NCBI GenBank assembly: GCA_025358155.1
Contig: JANYKR010000282.1
Span: 1 to 34,828, forward strand
DNA length: 34,828 nucleotides
Source of the DNA: Betaproteobacteria bacterium
GTDB taxonomy: Bacteria > Pseudomonadota > Gammaproteobacteria > Burkholderiales > Burkholderiaceae_C
Reading direction: 5' to 3'
Under the pieces are notes generated by a model, which searched no databases, had not been told where the DNA came from, and saw nothing but the letters and a program-made list of their open reading frames with translations. Position numbers and translations under genes: made by a program. This document shows, in pieces, positions 8,075-16,433 of this stretch. Positions within the stretch are counted from its first letter, which is position 1; each line of letters begins with the position of its first letter.

Positions 8075-8962
8075 TCAGCGGCCAGGGCCGGGGCCAGCAC
8101 CCGCACCTGCACCTGCACCCGCACCCGCACCCGCACCCGAACCCGAACCCGCACACGCAGGGCTGCAGAAGAAGGTGCTGACGGCCTGGATCAAGGTTTC
8201 GCTCTGGTCGCGGTGGGAGGAGTGCCCGCAATTGTCCAGCGCCAGCAGCTCGGTCTGCGGCACGCGGCTTTTGATGCCGTGGATTTGCGCCAGCGTGCCG
8301 TACTCGTCGCCGCGGCCTTGCACCGCCAGCAGGGGGCAGCGGATGTTGCCGATCTCATCCTCGATCGACCAGGCCTTGAAGGGTGGGTGCAGCCAGACCC
8401 GGTTCCAGCCCCAGAAGGCCGAGTCAGGGTCATCGTGAAAGCGTGCCAGCCGCTGGCGCAGGTCAGACACTTCGTAAGCCTGGCGCGCCAGCGCGATGCT
8501 GGTGATGGCCACGTCCTCGACCAGGATGTGCGGCGCCAGCACCACGGCGCCGGCCACCTGATCGGGGAATTGCGCGGCGTAGAGCAGCGCTATCGAGCCA
8601 CCATCGCTGTGGCCCAGCAGCCAGGGCTTGTCGCGGGCAGCCTCCACGCCCAGCGCCAGCAGCAGGGCCGGCAGCACCTCAAAGGCCTGGCGGTGCAAAA
8701 AGTCTGCGTCCCACCACTCATCGGCCGCGCGCGGCGTCGAGCGGCCGTAGCCGGGCCGGGAGTAGACCAGCCCACGGCAGGCCAGCGCATCACACAACTG
8801 CTGCGGAAACGCCTTCCACATCGCCAGCGAGCCCAGACCCTCGTGCAAGAACACCATCAAGGGCTGGTCAGCCTGCTCGCGGTTGATCCAGGCATGTTCG
8901 ATCCGTACCCGGCGCTCGCCCCAAGCGATCTCGGTGAACTCTGGGCTGAGCTTTGCCGTCAT
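8075..8962 (-). CDS. alpha/beta-hydrolase of the benzoate operon
   Basis: Serine hydrolase of the alpha/beta fold, 295 residues, substrate not known from sequence. Oxyanion region HEGLG (40-44), nucleophile motif GHSDGG with S119, acid D219 in GRGDEYG and base H247 in NCGHSSH, so the catalytic triad looks complete. The last 25 residues are a Gly-Ala/Gly-Pro tail made by a hexanucleotide repeat and are probably disordered. Its start overlaps the benzoate-CoA ligase stop by four bases (ATGA). A thioesterase or lactonase/enol-lactone role in clearing dead-end CoA esters or lactones of the epoxide pathway would fit the position, but this is inference. Confidence 0.88.
   Translation of the reverse strand: MTAKLSPEFTEIAWGERRVRIEHAWINREQADQPLMVFLHEGLGSLAMWKAFPQQLCDALACRGLVYSRPGYGRSTPRAADEWWDADFLHRQAFEVLPALLLALGVEAARDKPWLLGHSDGGSIALLYAAQFPDQVAGAVVLAPHILVEDVAITSIALARQAYEVSDLRQRLARFHDDPDSAFWGWNRVWLHPPFKAWSIEDEIGNIRCPLLAVQGRGDEYGTLAQIHGIKSRVPQTELLALDNCGHSSHRDQSETLIQAVSTFFCSPACAGSGSGAGAGAGAGAGAGAGPGPGR
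8095..8154. repeat. hexanucleotide tandem repeat encoding a Gly-Ala tail
   Basis: Ten consecutive 6-bp units, mostly CCGCAC with CTGCAC and CCGAAC variants on the plus strand. On the minus strand they encode the (Gly-Ala)n C-terminal tail of the hydrolase. The array lies 29-88 bases upstream of the livH start codon. Length change by slippage would alter the tail without shifting the frame. Confidence 0.85.
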
Positions 8963-10590
8963 GGCCGACCCGACTCCAGCTCGCGCAGCTTGAAGCGCTG
9001 GATCTTGCCGGTGGCGGTCTTGGGCAGATCGTCCAGAAACTCGATGAAGCGCGGGTATTTGTAGGGCGCCAAGCGCTCCTTGACAAAGGCCTTGAGCTGA
9101 TCCTCCGTGACTGATGCGCCGGGCTTGATCACCACAAACGCCTTGGTCTTGACCAGGCCCTCGGCGTCCTCTTTGCCGATCACCGCGGCCTCCAGAACGG
9201 CCGGGTGCTGCACCAGCGTGGCCTCGACCTCAAACGGGCTGACATAGATGCCGCTGACCTTGAGCATGTCGTCGCTGCGGCCGCTGTAGGTGTAGCTGCC
9301 GTCGGCATTGAGCACGTACTTGTCGCCGCTCTTGGTCCAGCCGCCCTGAAAGGTCTCGCGGGTCTTGGCGCGGTTGCCCCAGTACATCATGGCCGCGCTC
9401 GGACCCTGGATGAACAGGTCGCCGGGCTCGCCCTCGGGCACCGCAGCACCGGTTTCGCTGCGCAACTCGACCGCGTAGCCGGGCACCGGCCAGCCGGTGC
9501 TGCCGTAGCGCACCCGCTCAGGACGGTTGGACAAGAAGATATGCAGCATCTCGGTCGAACCGATGCCGTCGATGATGTCCACCCCGAAGTGCCGCTTGAA
9601 GCGCTCGCCCAGGTCAGCGGGCAACGCCTCGCCAGCCGAGGACACCAGGCGCAGCGATACCGCCGTGCGCGCTGGCAACGCCGGGTTGGCGAGCATGCCG
9701 GCAAAGCCGGTCGGTGCGCCAAAAAACACCGTGGGCTTGAGGCCGCCCACCTGACCCAGCCAGCGTTTGAAGGTGGCCTCGGCAGTGGGCCGCTCGGGCA
9801 TCAGCAAGGTGGTGGCACCCACGCTCATCGGGAAGGTCAGGCCGTTGCCAAGACCGTAGGCAAAAAACAGCTTGGCGGCAGAAAAGCAGACATCGCTCTG
9901 CTGCAGCTGCAGCACGGCTTTGCCGTACAGCTCGGCCGTCCAGTACGGGTTGGCATGCGAATGCACCGTGCCCTTGGGCCGGCCGGTGGAGCCGGACGAA
10001 TACAGCCAGAAGCCCGGGTCGTCCGCGCCCGTGGCCGCAGGTTTGCTGGCCGGCGGGTGGGCTTGCAAAAAGGCCTCGAACTCGATCTCCACCGGCTGGC
10101 CGGGCGCAGCGTCGGACAGCGCCCTGCCGCCATGCACCGGCGCCAGGGGCCTGGAAACGATGACCTGCCTGACCTCATGGTCCGAGCGCGTCATGGCCGC
10201 TGCCAACGCCGGCAGCAGCGCGCCCGAGACCAGCACGGCCTGGGCGCGTGAGTGCTCCAGCATGTAGGCGTACTCGTCGGCGGTGAGCAAGGTGTTGACT
10301 GCCACCGGCACCAGGCCGGCGTAGACCGCGCCCAGAAAACTCACCGGCCAGTCTGTGCAGTCGTGCATCAGCAGCAACACCCGCTCCTCGCGGCGCAGGC
10401 CCAGCGAGCGCAGGCCAGCCGCCATCTGCCGCACCCGCTCGTCGAGCACGCCGTAGGTCAAGACACCCTGGTCATCGACAAACGCAGCTTTGCCGGCGCG
10501 GCCGGTGTTGAGGCCCAGCAGGTGCTGCGCAAAATTGAAGCGGACCGGCGGCGCGGCAATGCCGCCGGCGGTCGGGGGGGTGTCGGTCAT
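8959..10590 (-). CDS. bclA: benzoate-CoA ligase
   Basis: Activates benzoate with ATP and CoA to benzoyl-CoA, the first step of the box pathway, in the cytoplasm. 543 residues from the chosen ATG at 10588-10590, which has a good GGAGG ribosome site six bases upstream (10597-10601); the frame extends 20 codons further up, across that site and toward the promoter, and is unlikely to be translated. ANL-superfamily signatures: phosphate loop YSSGSTGRPKG (197-207), A5-like GIGSTEMLHIF, hinge GRSDDMLKVSG and C-terminal lysine K529 in PKTATGKIQ. The region FFAYGLGNGLTFP is typical of benzoate-CoA ligases. First gene of an eight-gene minus-strand operon, divergent from boxR. Confidence 0.95.
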   Translation of the reverse strand: MTDTPPTAGGIAAPPVRFNFAQHLLGLNTGRAGKAAFVDDQGVLTYGVLDERVRQMAAGLRSLGLRREERVLLLMHDCTDWPVSFLGAVYAGLVPVAVNTLLTADEYAYMLEHSRAQAVLVSGALLPALAAAMTRSDHEVRQVIVSRPLAPVHGGRALSDAAPGQPVEIEFEAFLQAHPPASKPAATGADDPGFWLYSSGSTGRPKGTVHSHANPYWTAELYGKAVLQLQQSDVCFSAAKLFFAYGLGNGLTFPMSVGATTLLMPERPTAEATFKRWLGQVGGLKPTVFFGAPTGFAGMLANPALPARTAVSLRLVSSAGEALPADLGERFKRHFGVDIIDGIGSTEMLHIFLSNRPERVRYGSTGWPVPGYAVELRSETGAAVPEGEPGDLFIQGPSAAMMYWGNRAKTRETFQGGWTKSGDKYVLNADGSYTYSGRSDDMLKVSGIYVSPFEVEATLVQHPAVLEAAVIGKEDAEGLVKTKAFVVIKPGASVTEDQLKAFVKERLAPYKYPRFIEFLDDLPKTATGKIQRFKLRELESGRP

Positions 10591-10643
10591 GGCGGGCCTC
10601 CGGGACACGGGGAGTCTGCGGCGTCTGGGCTTGTCCAGCGCGC

Positions 10644-10672
10644 TTGTCAAACTTCAGAAGTTGCAGTATTGT
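10644..10672 (+). promoter_or_regulatory. sigma-70 promoter for boxR
   Basis: TTGTCA (10644-10649), 17-base spacer, TATTGT (10667-10672). The -10 lies inside the candidate operator 10661-10674, with the same register as at boxC, which predicts autorepression. The start point would be near 10679, 26 bases before the ATG. Confidence 0.6.
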
Positions 10673-10674
10673 GC
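10661..10674 (+). promoter_or_regulatory. candidate BoxR operator, site A
   Basis: TTGCAGTATTGTGC. It overlaps the boxR -10 and the first transcribed bases of the bclA unit. One of four sites fitting YTGCARTAWWGTGC. Confidence 0.6.
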
Positions 10675-10682
10675 GTGTCAGA

Positions 10683-10711
10683 ACTTTATGGACAGTCCGC
10701 AGTCATGTCAA
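10683..10711 (-). promoter_or_regulatory. sigma-70 promoter for the bclA operon
   Basis: On the minus strand TTGACA (10706-10711) is followed after 17 bases by TAAAGT (10683-10688). Start of transcription would be near 10676, giving a leader of about 86 bases to bclA. One candidate operator ends immediately upstream of the -35 (10712-10725) and another begins just after the start point (10661-10674). Confidence 0.7.
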
Positions 10712-11721
10712 GCACTATATTGCAGTCTACGGCGTTTACCCCTAGCCAGACTGGCGCGGTGCTGCAGTCCGAGCCATCGGTCGCCGCCCAGCCTGCCACC
10801 GAGCCGACCAAAGGCGACGGCGGGCTCAAGCACCCGTTTCTGGTCGGTCTGGGCGAACGCTTGCGGGCGTTGCGAGCACGGCGCGGCATGACCCGCAAAG
10901 CCTTGTCGGTGGCCACCGATGTGTCTGAGCGCCATCTGGCCAACCTCGAATACGGCGTGGGCAATGCCTCGGTGCTGGTGCTGCTGCAGGTGGCGCGTGC
11001 GCTCAATTGCAGCCTGGCCGAGTTGCTGGGTGACGCCACCACCCGGTCGCCCGAGTGGCTGATGATCCGCGAGTTGCTCGAGACCTGTGACGAGGCCACG
11101 CTGCACCGGGTGCGCGAGACCATTGGCGGCCTGTTGGGCACGGGCGGCGCGCCCCGGCAGGCCTCGGCGCAGCGCAGCACCCGCGTGGCGCTGGTGGGCC
11201 TCAGAGGCGCGGGCAAGTCGACGCTGGGTGCAATGCTGGCTGAAGACCTGGGTTTTCCATTTGTGGAACTGAGCCGCCAGATCGAGCAATTTGCCGGCTG
11301 CTCGATCAGCGAGATCCAGGCGCTGTACGGCCAAAGCGCATACCGCCGCTACGAGCGTCGCGCCCTGGAAGAAGCGATCCAGATCTATCCCGAGGCGGTG
11401 ATTGCCACGCCCGGCGGCCTGGTGTCCGACCCGGCCACCTTCAACCAGTTGCTGTCGCACTGCACCACAGTCTGGCTGCAGGCTGATCCCGAAGACCACA
11501 TGGTCCGCGTCGCAGCGCAAGGCGACATGCGCCCGATGGCCGGCAACCGCGAGGCGATGGCCGACCTCAAAGGCATCCTCGCCGGTCGGGCAGCGTTTTA
11601 TGCCAAGGCCGAGTTTCAGCTCGACACCAGCGCCGCAGCGCTGGCACCCACCTTTGCGGCGCTGCGCAGCCTGGTGCGTGAGGCGTTGTCCCTGACCGAT
11701 GAGGCCTCATCACAGGCATGA
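10705..11721 (+). CDS. boxR: BoxR-type transcriptional repressor (HTH-shikimate kinase-like fusion)
   Basis: Regulator of the BzdR/BoxR family, which represses benzoate genes until benzoyl-CoA binds. 338 residues. The XRE-type helix-turn-helix spans about residues 45-110 (GERLRALRARRGMTRKALSV..). A linker leads to a C-terminal domain like shikimate kinase from about residue 158, with P-loop GLRGAGKST (165-173); in this family that domain is the effector-binding module rather than a working kinase. I chose ATG 10705-10707, which gives the N-terminal leader usual before the HTH; the frame is open much further upstream but runs across the promoter and bclA. Divergent from bclA, and 87 bases before boxC. 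The two control regions it separates carry matching candidate operators. Confidence 0.93.
   Translation: MSSTILQSTAFTPSQTGAVLQSEPSVAAQPATEPTKGDGGLKHPFLVGLGERLRALRARRGMTRKALSVATDVSERHLANLEYGVGNASVLVLLQVARALNCSLAELLGDATTRSPEWLMIRELLETCDEATLHRVRETIGGLLGTGGAPRQASAQRSTRVALVGLRGAGKSTLGAMLAEDLGFPFVELSRQIEQFAGCSISEIQALYGQSAYRRYERRALEEAIQIYPEAVIATPGGLVSDPATFNQLLSHCTTVWLQADPEDHMVRVAAQGDMRPMAGNREAMADLKGILAGRAAFYAKAEFQLDTSAAALAPTFAALRSLVREALSLTDEASSQA
10712..10725 (-). promoter_or_regulatory. candidate BoxR operator, site B
   Basis: On the minus strand CTGCAATATAGTGC. It lies within codons 3-7 of boxR and directly upstream of the bclA -35, in inverted orientation to site A with 51 bases between site starts. 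Confidence 0.55.
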
Positions 11722-11727
11722 AACTGC

Positions 11728-11757
11728 TTGACTGCAGATCAATACTTGCAGTAAAGT
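11728..11757 (+). promoter_or_regulatory. sigma-70 promoter for boxC
   Basis: TTGACT (11728-11733), 18-base spacer, TAAAGT (11752-11757), start near 11764. The -10 is embedded in operator site C, as at boxR, so a bound repressor would block it. Confidence 0.6.
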
Positions 11758-11759
11758 GC
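11746..11759 (+). promoter_or_regulatory. candidate BoxR operator, site C
   Basis: TTGCAGTAAAGTGC, overlapping the boxC -10. It contains two TGCA tetrads (11747 and 11757) one helical turn apart. Confidence 0.62.
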
Positions 11760-11781
11760 ATTACATCCATCAGCCAATAGC

Positions 11782-11795
11782 GCACTTTATTGCAA
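11782..11795 (-). promoter_or_regulatory. candidate BoxR operator, site D
   Basis: On the minus strand TTGCAATAAAGTGC, one mismatch from site C and inverted to it, with 36 bases between site starts. It lies in the boxC leader just upstream of the ribosome site. Confidence 0.62.
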
Positions 11796-11808
11796 TTCAG
11801 GAGCCACC

Positions 11809-13479
11809 ATGAGCCAGCCCAACCGCGTTGACTACCAGACCCAGCCCAGCCAGTACCGCCACTGGCAGCTCAAGTTTGAGGGTCCGGTGGCCACGCTGGC
11901 GGCCGACTTCAACGAGGACGCGGGCCTGCGGCCGGGCTACAAGCTCAAGCTCAACAGCTACGACCTGGGCGTGGATATCGAACTCAGCGATGCGATCAAC
12001 CGGGTGCGCTTCGAGCATCCCGAGGTGCGCACTGTGGTGATCACCAGCGCCAAGGAGAAGGTGTTCTGCTCGGGCGCCAACATCTTCATGCTCGGCGTCT
12101 CCAGCCACGCCTGGAAGGTGAACTTCTGCAAGTTCACCAACGAGACGCGCAACGGCCTGGAAGACAGCAGCGCGCACAGCGGCCTCAAATTTCTGGCCGC
12201 CGTCAACGGTGCCTGCGCCGGCGGTGGCTATGAGCTGGCCCTGGCTTGCGACGAAATCATCCTGGTGGACGACCGCAGCAGCGCCGTCAGCCTGCCCGAG
12301 GTGCCACTGCTCGGGGTGTTGCCCGGTACCGGCGGCCTGACCCGTGTCACCGACAAGAAGCGGGTGCGGCACGACCTGGCCGACCTGTTTTGTACCAGCG
12401 TTGAAGGCGTGCGTGGCCAAAAAGCCAAGGACTGGCGCCTGGTGGACGACATCGCCAAACCCGCCGCATTTGCCGCCAAGGTTCAAGTTCGCGCCCTGCA
12501 TCTGGCCGCCGGCAGCGACCGCCCGGCCGATGCCAAAGGCGTGAGCCTGCCGCCCTTGACCCGCGTGATCGGGGCCGATTCACTGCACTACCCGTTTGTC
12601 GAGGTCAACATCGACCGCGCCAAGCGCGTGGCGAGCTTCACCGTCAAAGGCCCGGCCTCTGCAGACGGCAGCGCCCAGCCCACCGACATCGCCGGCATCG
12701 AAGCCGCCGGCGCCGCCTGGTACCCATTGCAGATGGGCCGCGAACTCGAAGACGCGATCCTGGAGATGCGCACCAACGAGCCAGAAATCGGCACCTGGCT
12801 GATCAAGACCCAGGGCGATGCCGCTGCGCTGCTGGCGCTGGACGCCACGCTGGTGGCCCACCAGAAGCACTGGCTGGTGCGCGAGACCATCGGCTTGCTG
12901 CGCCGCACTTTCAGCCGGCTTGACCTGTCCTCACGCAGCCTGTTTGCGCTGATCGAGCCCGGCTCATGCTTCGCCGGCCCGCTGCTCGAACTCGCCCTGG
13001 CCTGCGACCGCAGCTACCACCTGGCCCTGCCCGATGACGCGGCGCGCGCCCCCAGGATCACGGTGGGCGAGACCAACTGGGGATTGTTTCCGATGGTCAC
13101 CGGCCAGAGTCGTTTGCAGCGCCGTTTTTATGACGAACAGCCGGCGCTGGCTTCGGTGCGCGCCGTCAGCGGCCAGCCGCTGGATGCCGACGCCGCCTTC
13201 GCCGTCGGCCTGGTGACGGCCAACCCTGACGACATCGACTGGGCCGATGAGACCCGCATCGCGATCGAAGAGCGGGTGGCGATGAACCCCGACGCGCTGA
13301 CCGGCATGGAGGCCAACCTGCGCTTCAACGGGCCCGAAAACATGTTCACCCGTGTTTTTGGCCGCCTGACCGCCTGGCAGAACTGGATCTTCCAGCGCCC
13401 CAACGCCGTGGGCGAAAAGGGTGCGCTCAAGGTCTACGGCAAGGGCGACAAAGCCGCCTTTGACTGGCATCGCGTCTGA
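11809..13479 (+). CDS. boxC: benzoyl-CoA dihydrodiol lyase / 2,3-epoxybenzoyl-CoA dihydrolase BoxC
   Basis: Hydrolyses and opens the ring of 2,3-epoxybenzoyl-CoA to 3,4-dehydroadipyl-CoA semialdehyde plus formate, without oxygen. 556 residues, the usual length of BoxC. Two crotonase-like segments: an N-terminal one with SGANIFML and NGACAGGGYELALACDE (oxyanion-hole region), and a second one from about residue 340 with FAGPLLELALACDR. The ATG follows AGGAG at normal spacing. First gene of the plus-strand boxCBA set; boxB starts 52 bases after its stop. The formate it releases is the likely reason for the formate dehydrogenase genes in the divergent operon. Confidence 0.96.
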   Translation: MSQPNRVDYQTQPSQYRHWQLKFEGPVATLAADFNEDAGLRPGYKLKLNSYDLGVDIELSDAINRVRFEHPEVRTVVITSAKEKVFCSGANIFMLGVSSHAWKVNFCKFTNETRNGLEDSSAHSGLKFLAAVNGACAGGGYELALACDEIILVDDRSSAVSLPEVPLLGVLPGTGGLTRVTDKKRVRHDLADLFCTSVEGVRGQKAKDWRLVDDIAKPAAFAAKVQVRALHLAAGSDRPADAKGVSLPPLTRVIGADSLHYPFVEVNIDRAKRVASFTVKGPASADGSAQPTDIAGIEAAGAAWYPLQMGRELEDAILEMRTNEPEIGTWLIKTQGDAAALLALDATLVAHQKHWLVRETIGLLRRTFSRLDLSSRSLFALIEPGSCFAGPLLELALACDRSYHLALPDDAARAPRITVGETNWGLFPMVTGQSRLQRRFYDEQPALASVRAVSGQPLDADAAFAVGLVTANPDDIDWADETRIAIEERVAMNPDALTGMEANLRFNGPENMFTRVFGRLTAWQNWIFQRPNAVGEKGALKVYGKGDKAAFDWHRV

Positions 13480-13531
13480 ACACTCTCGCCCTGACACTGC
13501 TGTCCAAACACACCCCCGAGGAACTCAAACC

Positions 13532-14959
13532 ATGAGCACCATCAACTACAGCGACAAGATCCCCAACAACGTCAACCTCGCCGAAGACCGCACGCTGCAG
13601 CGCGCGCTCGAACAGTGGCAGCCGAGCTTTCTGAGCTGGTGGGACGACATGGGCCCGGACGGCAGCCAAAAGCACGATGTTTATCTGCGCACCGCCACCA
13701 GCGTGGACCCGGCGGGCTGGGCCCAGTTTGGCCACGTCAAGATGCCCGATTACCGCTGGGGCATCTTTTTGAACCCGGGCGAGCAAGACCGCAAGATCCA
13801 CTTTGGTGATCATCTGGGCCAAGCCGCCTGGCAAGACGTGCCCGGCGAATACCGTGCCAACCTGCGCCGCATCATCGTGACGCAAGGCGACACCGAGCCG
13901 GCCTCGGTAGAGCAGCAGCGCCACCTGGGCGCCACTGCACCCAGCATGTACGACTTGCGCAATCTGTTCCAGATCAACGTTGAAGAAGGCCGCCACCTGT
14001 GGGCGATGGTCTATTTGCTGCACAAGCATTTCGGCCGCGACGGCCGCGAAGAGGGTGAGGCCCTGCTGCAGCGCCGCAGCGGCCAAGAGGACAACCCGCG
14101 CATCCTGCAGGCCTTCAATGAAGAAACGCCCGATTGGCTGGCGTTTTTCATGTTCACTTACTTTACTGACCGCGACGGCAAGTTCCAGCTCTGCGCGCTG
14201 GCCGAGAGCGCCTTCGACCCGCTGGCCCGCACCACCAAGTTCATGCTGACCGAAGAAGCACACCACATGTTCGTGGGCGAGTCGGGCATCAGCCGGGTCA
14301 TCAACCGCACCTGCGCGGCCATGAATGAGCTCAAGACTGATGACCCCAAAAAGCTGCGCGCCGCTGGCGTGATCGACCTGCCCACGATCCAGCGCTACCT
14401 CAACTTCCACTTCAGCGTCACCATCGATTTGTTTGGTGCCGACGAGTCGAGCAACGCCGCCACCTTCTACTCCACCGGCCTGAAGGGTCGCTTTGAGGAG
14501 GGCAAGCGCATGGACGACCACCAGCTGCGCGGCCAGACCTACAAGGTCTTGTCGGTCGTCGACGGCCAACTCAGCGAGCGCGAGGTGCCGATGCTCAACG
14601 CCCTCAATGAAGTGCTGCGCGACGACTACATCAAGGACAGCGTGTCGGGGGTGGGCCGCTGGAACAAGGTGATCGAGAAAGCCGGCATCCCGTTCAAACT
14701 GTTGACGCCGCACAAGGCCTTCCACCGCAACATCGGCGCGCTCAAGGGCGTGCGGGTCTCGCCCGAAGGACGCGTGGTGAGCGAGGCCGAATGGCAGGCC
14801 AAGGTAGACGACTGGCTGCCCAGCGGCGCCGACCGCGCCTACGTGGCCAGCCTGATGGGCAGGGTGGTCGAGCCCGGCAAGTTCGCCAACTGGATCGCGC
14901 CGCCCGTGATGGGCATCAACCGCCAGCCGGTCAACTTCGACTACATCCGTTTTGGATAA
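13532..14959 (+). CDS. boxB: benzoyl-CoA 2,3-epoxidase, oxygenase subunit BoxB
   Basis: Diiron oxygenase that adds one oxygen atom to benzoyl-CoA to form the 2,3-epoxide, with electrons from BoxA. 475 residues. Candidate iron ligands in the expected spacing are E122, E152 and H155 (VEEGRH), D213 (FTDRD), E242 and H245 (TEEAHH); this assignment is by recalled position from the Azoarcus enzyme, with a constant offset of two. Start ATG 13532-13534 has GAGGAA upstream; the frame is open further up but overlaps boxC. Followed by a palindromic intergenic element before boxA, which could lower boxA expression relative to boxB. Confidence 0.96.
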   Translation: MSTINYSDKIPNNVNLAEDRTLQRALEQWQPSFLSWWDDMGPDGSQKHDVYLRTATSVDPAGWAQFGHVKMPDYRWGIFLNPGEQDRKIHFGDHLGQAAWQDVPGEYRANLRRIIVTQGDTEPASVEQQRHLGATAPSMYDLRNLFQINVEEGRHLWAMVYLLHKHFGRDGREEGEALLQRRSGQEDNPRILQAFNEETPDWLAFFMFTYFTDRDGKFQLCALAESAFDPLARTTKFMLTEEAHHMFVGESGISRVINRTCAAMNELKTDDPKKLRAAGVIDLPTIQRYLNFHFSVTIDLFGADESSNAATFYSTGLKGRFEEGKRMDDHQLRGQTYKVLSVVDGQLSEREVPMLNALNEVLRDDYIKDSVSGVGRWNKVIEKAGIPFKLLTPHKAFHRNIGALKGVRVSPEGRVVSEAEWQAKVDDWLPSGADRAYVASLMGRVVEPGKFANWIAPPVMGINRQPVNFDYIRFG

Positions 14960-14960
14960 G

Positions 14961-15040
14961 CCCCCCCGATGCGGCTTCGCCGCTCCCCGCAGCGGGGCAA
15001 CGCCAGCGGTCCGGCCGAGCCGGCTCCGCGGCGTTTGTTT
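14961..15040. repeat. palindromic REP-like intergenic element between boxB and boxA
   Basis: The region contains three nested or adjacent inverted repeats: GCGGC-TTC-GCCGC (14971-14983), CCCCGC-A-GCGGGG (14985-14997), and an outer AACGCC (14999-15004) with GGCGTT (15030-15035) enclosing CCGGC/GCCGG. There is no T-run of terminator type. The layout matches a dispersed intergenic element I remember from comamonad genomes, though copy number cannot be judged from one window. Confidence 0.65.
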
Positions 15041-15075
15041 GGAGGGGTCAGCGCAACTTCGGCACTGGAGCACGC

Positions 15076-16380
15076 ATGGTCGCGTCTGAAACCACCGCCA
15101 TCAAGCAGCACTTGATCGACCCCGAAATCTGCATACGCTGCAACACCTGCGAGGCGATCTGCCCGGTCAAGGCGATCACGCATGACTCGAACAACTATGT
15201 GGTCGATGCAGCGGTCTGCAACCTGTGCATGGCCTGCATCTCGCCCTGCCCTACCGGCAGCATCGACAACTGGCGCACCATGCCGAGGCTGCGGGCCTAC
15301 AAGATCGAAGAGCAACTCGGCTGGGACGAACTGCCGCCCGAGTTGAGCAATGAGCAGCTGGCAGAAGCCGGAGTGGCCAGCGGTGCCGGGGTCTTGGACG
15401 CAGCGCCATCAGTGGCTGATGCGGCGGCACCCGCCGCCAGCAGCGGCTTGAACAGTGCCCAGCACAGTGCCCAGTACGGTGCCCAGTTGCCGCCCTGGTC
15501 GGCGGCGCATGCCTACACCAACCTGTACGGCCCCAACCCCCGCAACCCCAACGCGCAGCGGTTCATCACGGCTACCGTCACCGGCAATGTGCGTGTCACC
15601 GAGGTGGGCACCGACTACGACACCCACCACCTCGTGCTGGACTTTGGCAGCACCCCCTTTCCGGTGCTGGAGGGCCAGTCCATCGCCATCGTGCCCCCGG
15701 GGCTCGATGCCAACGGCAAGCCGCATCACCCGCGCCAGTACAGCGTTGCCAGCCCGCGCAATGGCGAGCGGCCGGGGTACAACAACCTGTCGCTGACCCT
15801 CAAGCGGGTGCTCGAAGACCACCAGGGCCATCCCGTGCGCGGCGTGGCCAGCAACTACCTGTGCAACCTGGGGGTGGGCGACACGGTGCAGGTCATCGGG
15901 CCCTTTGGTGCCAGCTTCCTGATGCCCAACCACCCCAAGAGCCACATCGTGATGATCTGCACCGGCACCGGCAGTGCGCCCATGCGGGCGATGACGGAAT
16001 GGCGGCGCCGCCTGCGGGCTTCAGGCAAGTTTGAAGGCGGCAAGCTGATGCTGTTCTTCGGCGCGCGCACCCAGCAGGAATTGCCCTATTTCGGGCCCTT
16101 GCAAAGCCTGCCCAAAGACTTCATCGACACCAGCTTTGCGTTCAGCCGCACGCCCGGCCAGCCCAAGACCTATGTGCAGGACGCGATGCGCTCGCGGGCC
16201 GCCGACCTGGCCAAGCTGCTGGTCGACCCCAACAGCTATTTTTATGTCTGCGGCCTCAAGAGCATGGAAGAAGGCGTGGTGCTGGCGCTGCGCGACATCG
16301 CGGTCCAGGCCGGCTTGAACTGGGACGAGATCGGCACCACACTCATGCGCGACGGCCGGCTGCACCTCGAAACCTACTGA
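15076..16380 (+). CDS. boxA: benzoyl-CoA 2,3-epoxidase, reductase subunit BoxA
   Basis: NADPH-dependent flavoprotein that supplies electrons to BoxB. 434 residues. N-terminal two-cluster ferredoxin domain with C19/22/25/29 and C48/51/54/58; linker of about 80 residues rich in Ala/Ser; then a ferredoxin-NADP reductase module with the FAD motif RQYS (220-223), nucleotide motif [11 protein letters not shown] (295-305) and [11 protein letters not shown] near the C-terminus. ATG 15076-15078 has GGAG upstream; the frame is open upstream into boxB and the palindromic element but carries no domain there. A 12-bp tandem repeat lengthens the linker. Confidence 0.95.
   Translation: MVASETTAIKQHLIDPEICIRCNTCEAICPVKAITHDSNNYVVDAAVCNLCMACISPCPTGSIDNWRTMPRLRAYKIEEQLGWDELPPELSNEQLAEAGVASGAGVLDAAPSVADAAAPAASSGLNSAQHSAQYGAQLPPWSAAHAYTNLYGPNPRNPNAQRFITATVTGNVRVTEVGTDYDTHHLVLDFGSTPFPVLEGQSIAIVPPGLDANGKPHHPRQYSVASPRNGERPGYNNLSLTLKRVLEDHQGHPVRGVASNYLCNLGVGDTVQVIGPFGASFLMPNHPKSHIVMICTGTGSAPMRAMTEWRRRLRASGKFEGGKLMLFFGARTQQELPYFGPLQSLPKDFIDTSFAFSRTPGQPKTYVQDAMRSRAADLAKLLVDPNSYFYVCGLKSMEEGVVLALRDIAVQAGLNWDEIGTTLMRDGRLHLETY
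15454..15489. repeat. three 12-bp tandem units in the boxA linker
   Basis: Units 15454-15465, 15466-15477 and 15478-15489 differ by one to four bases and encode a repeated Ser-Ala-Gln pattern ([12 protein letters not shown]) between the ferredoxin and flavin domains of BoxA. The frame is preserved. Confidence 0.7.
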
Positions 16381-16433
16381 CGCGCCGGGGCACCGGCCCA
16401 TCACCCAGCGGCTCGGCCGCGCAAAATAGGGCG

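Noticed and set aside
8067-8231. Upstream extension of livH
   Set aside because: Translates the hexanucleotide repeat into Cys/Gly/Arg residues; the permease family starts at MDLATF.
10252-10704. Upstream extension of boxR
   Set aside because: It overlaps bclA and the divergent promoters; the HTH protein is complete from 10705.
13427-15073. 548-codon open frame on the minus strand
   Set aside because: Lies opposite boxB, which has clear diiron motifs; no recognisable domain.
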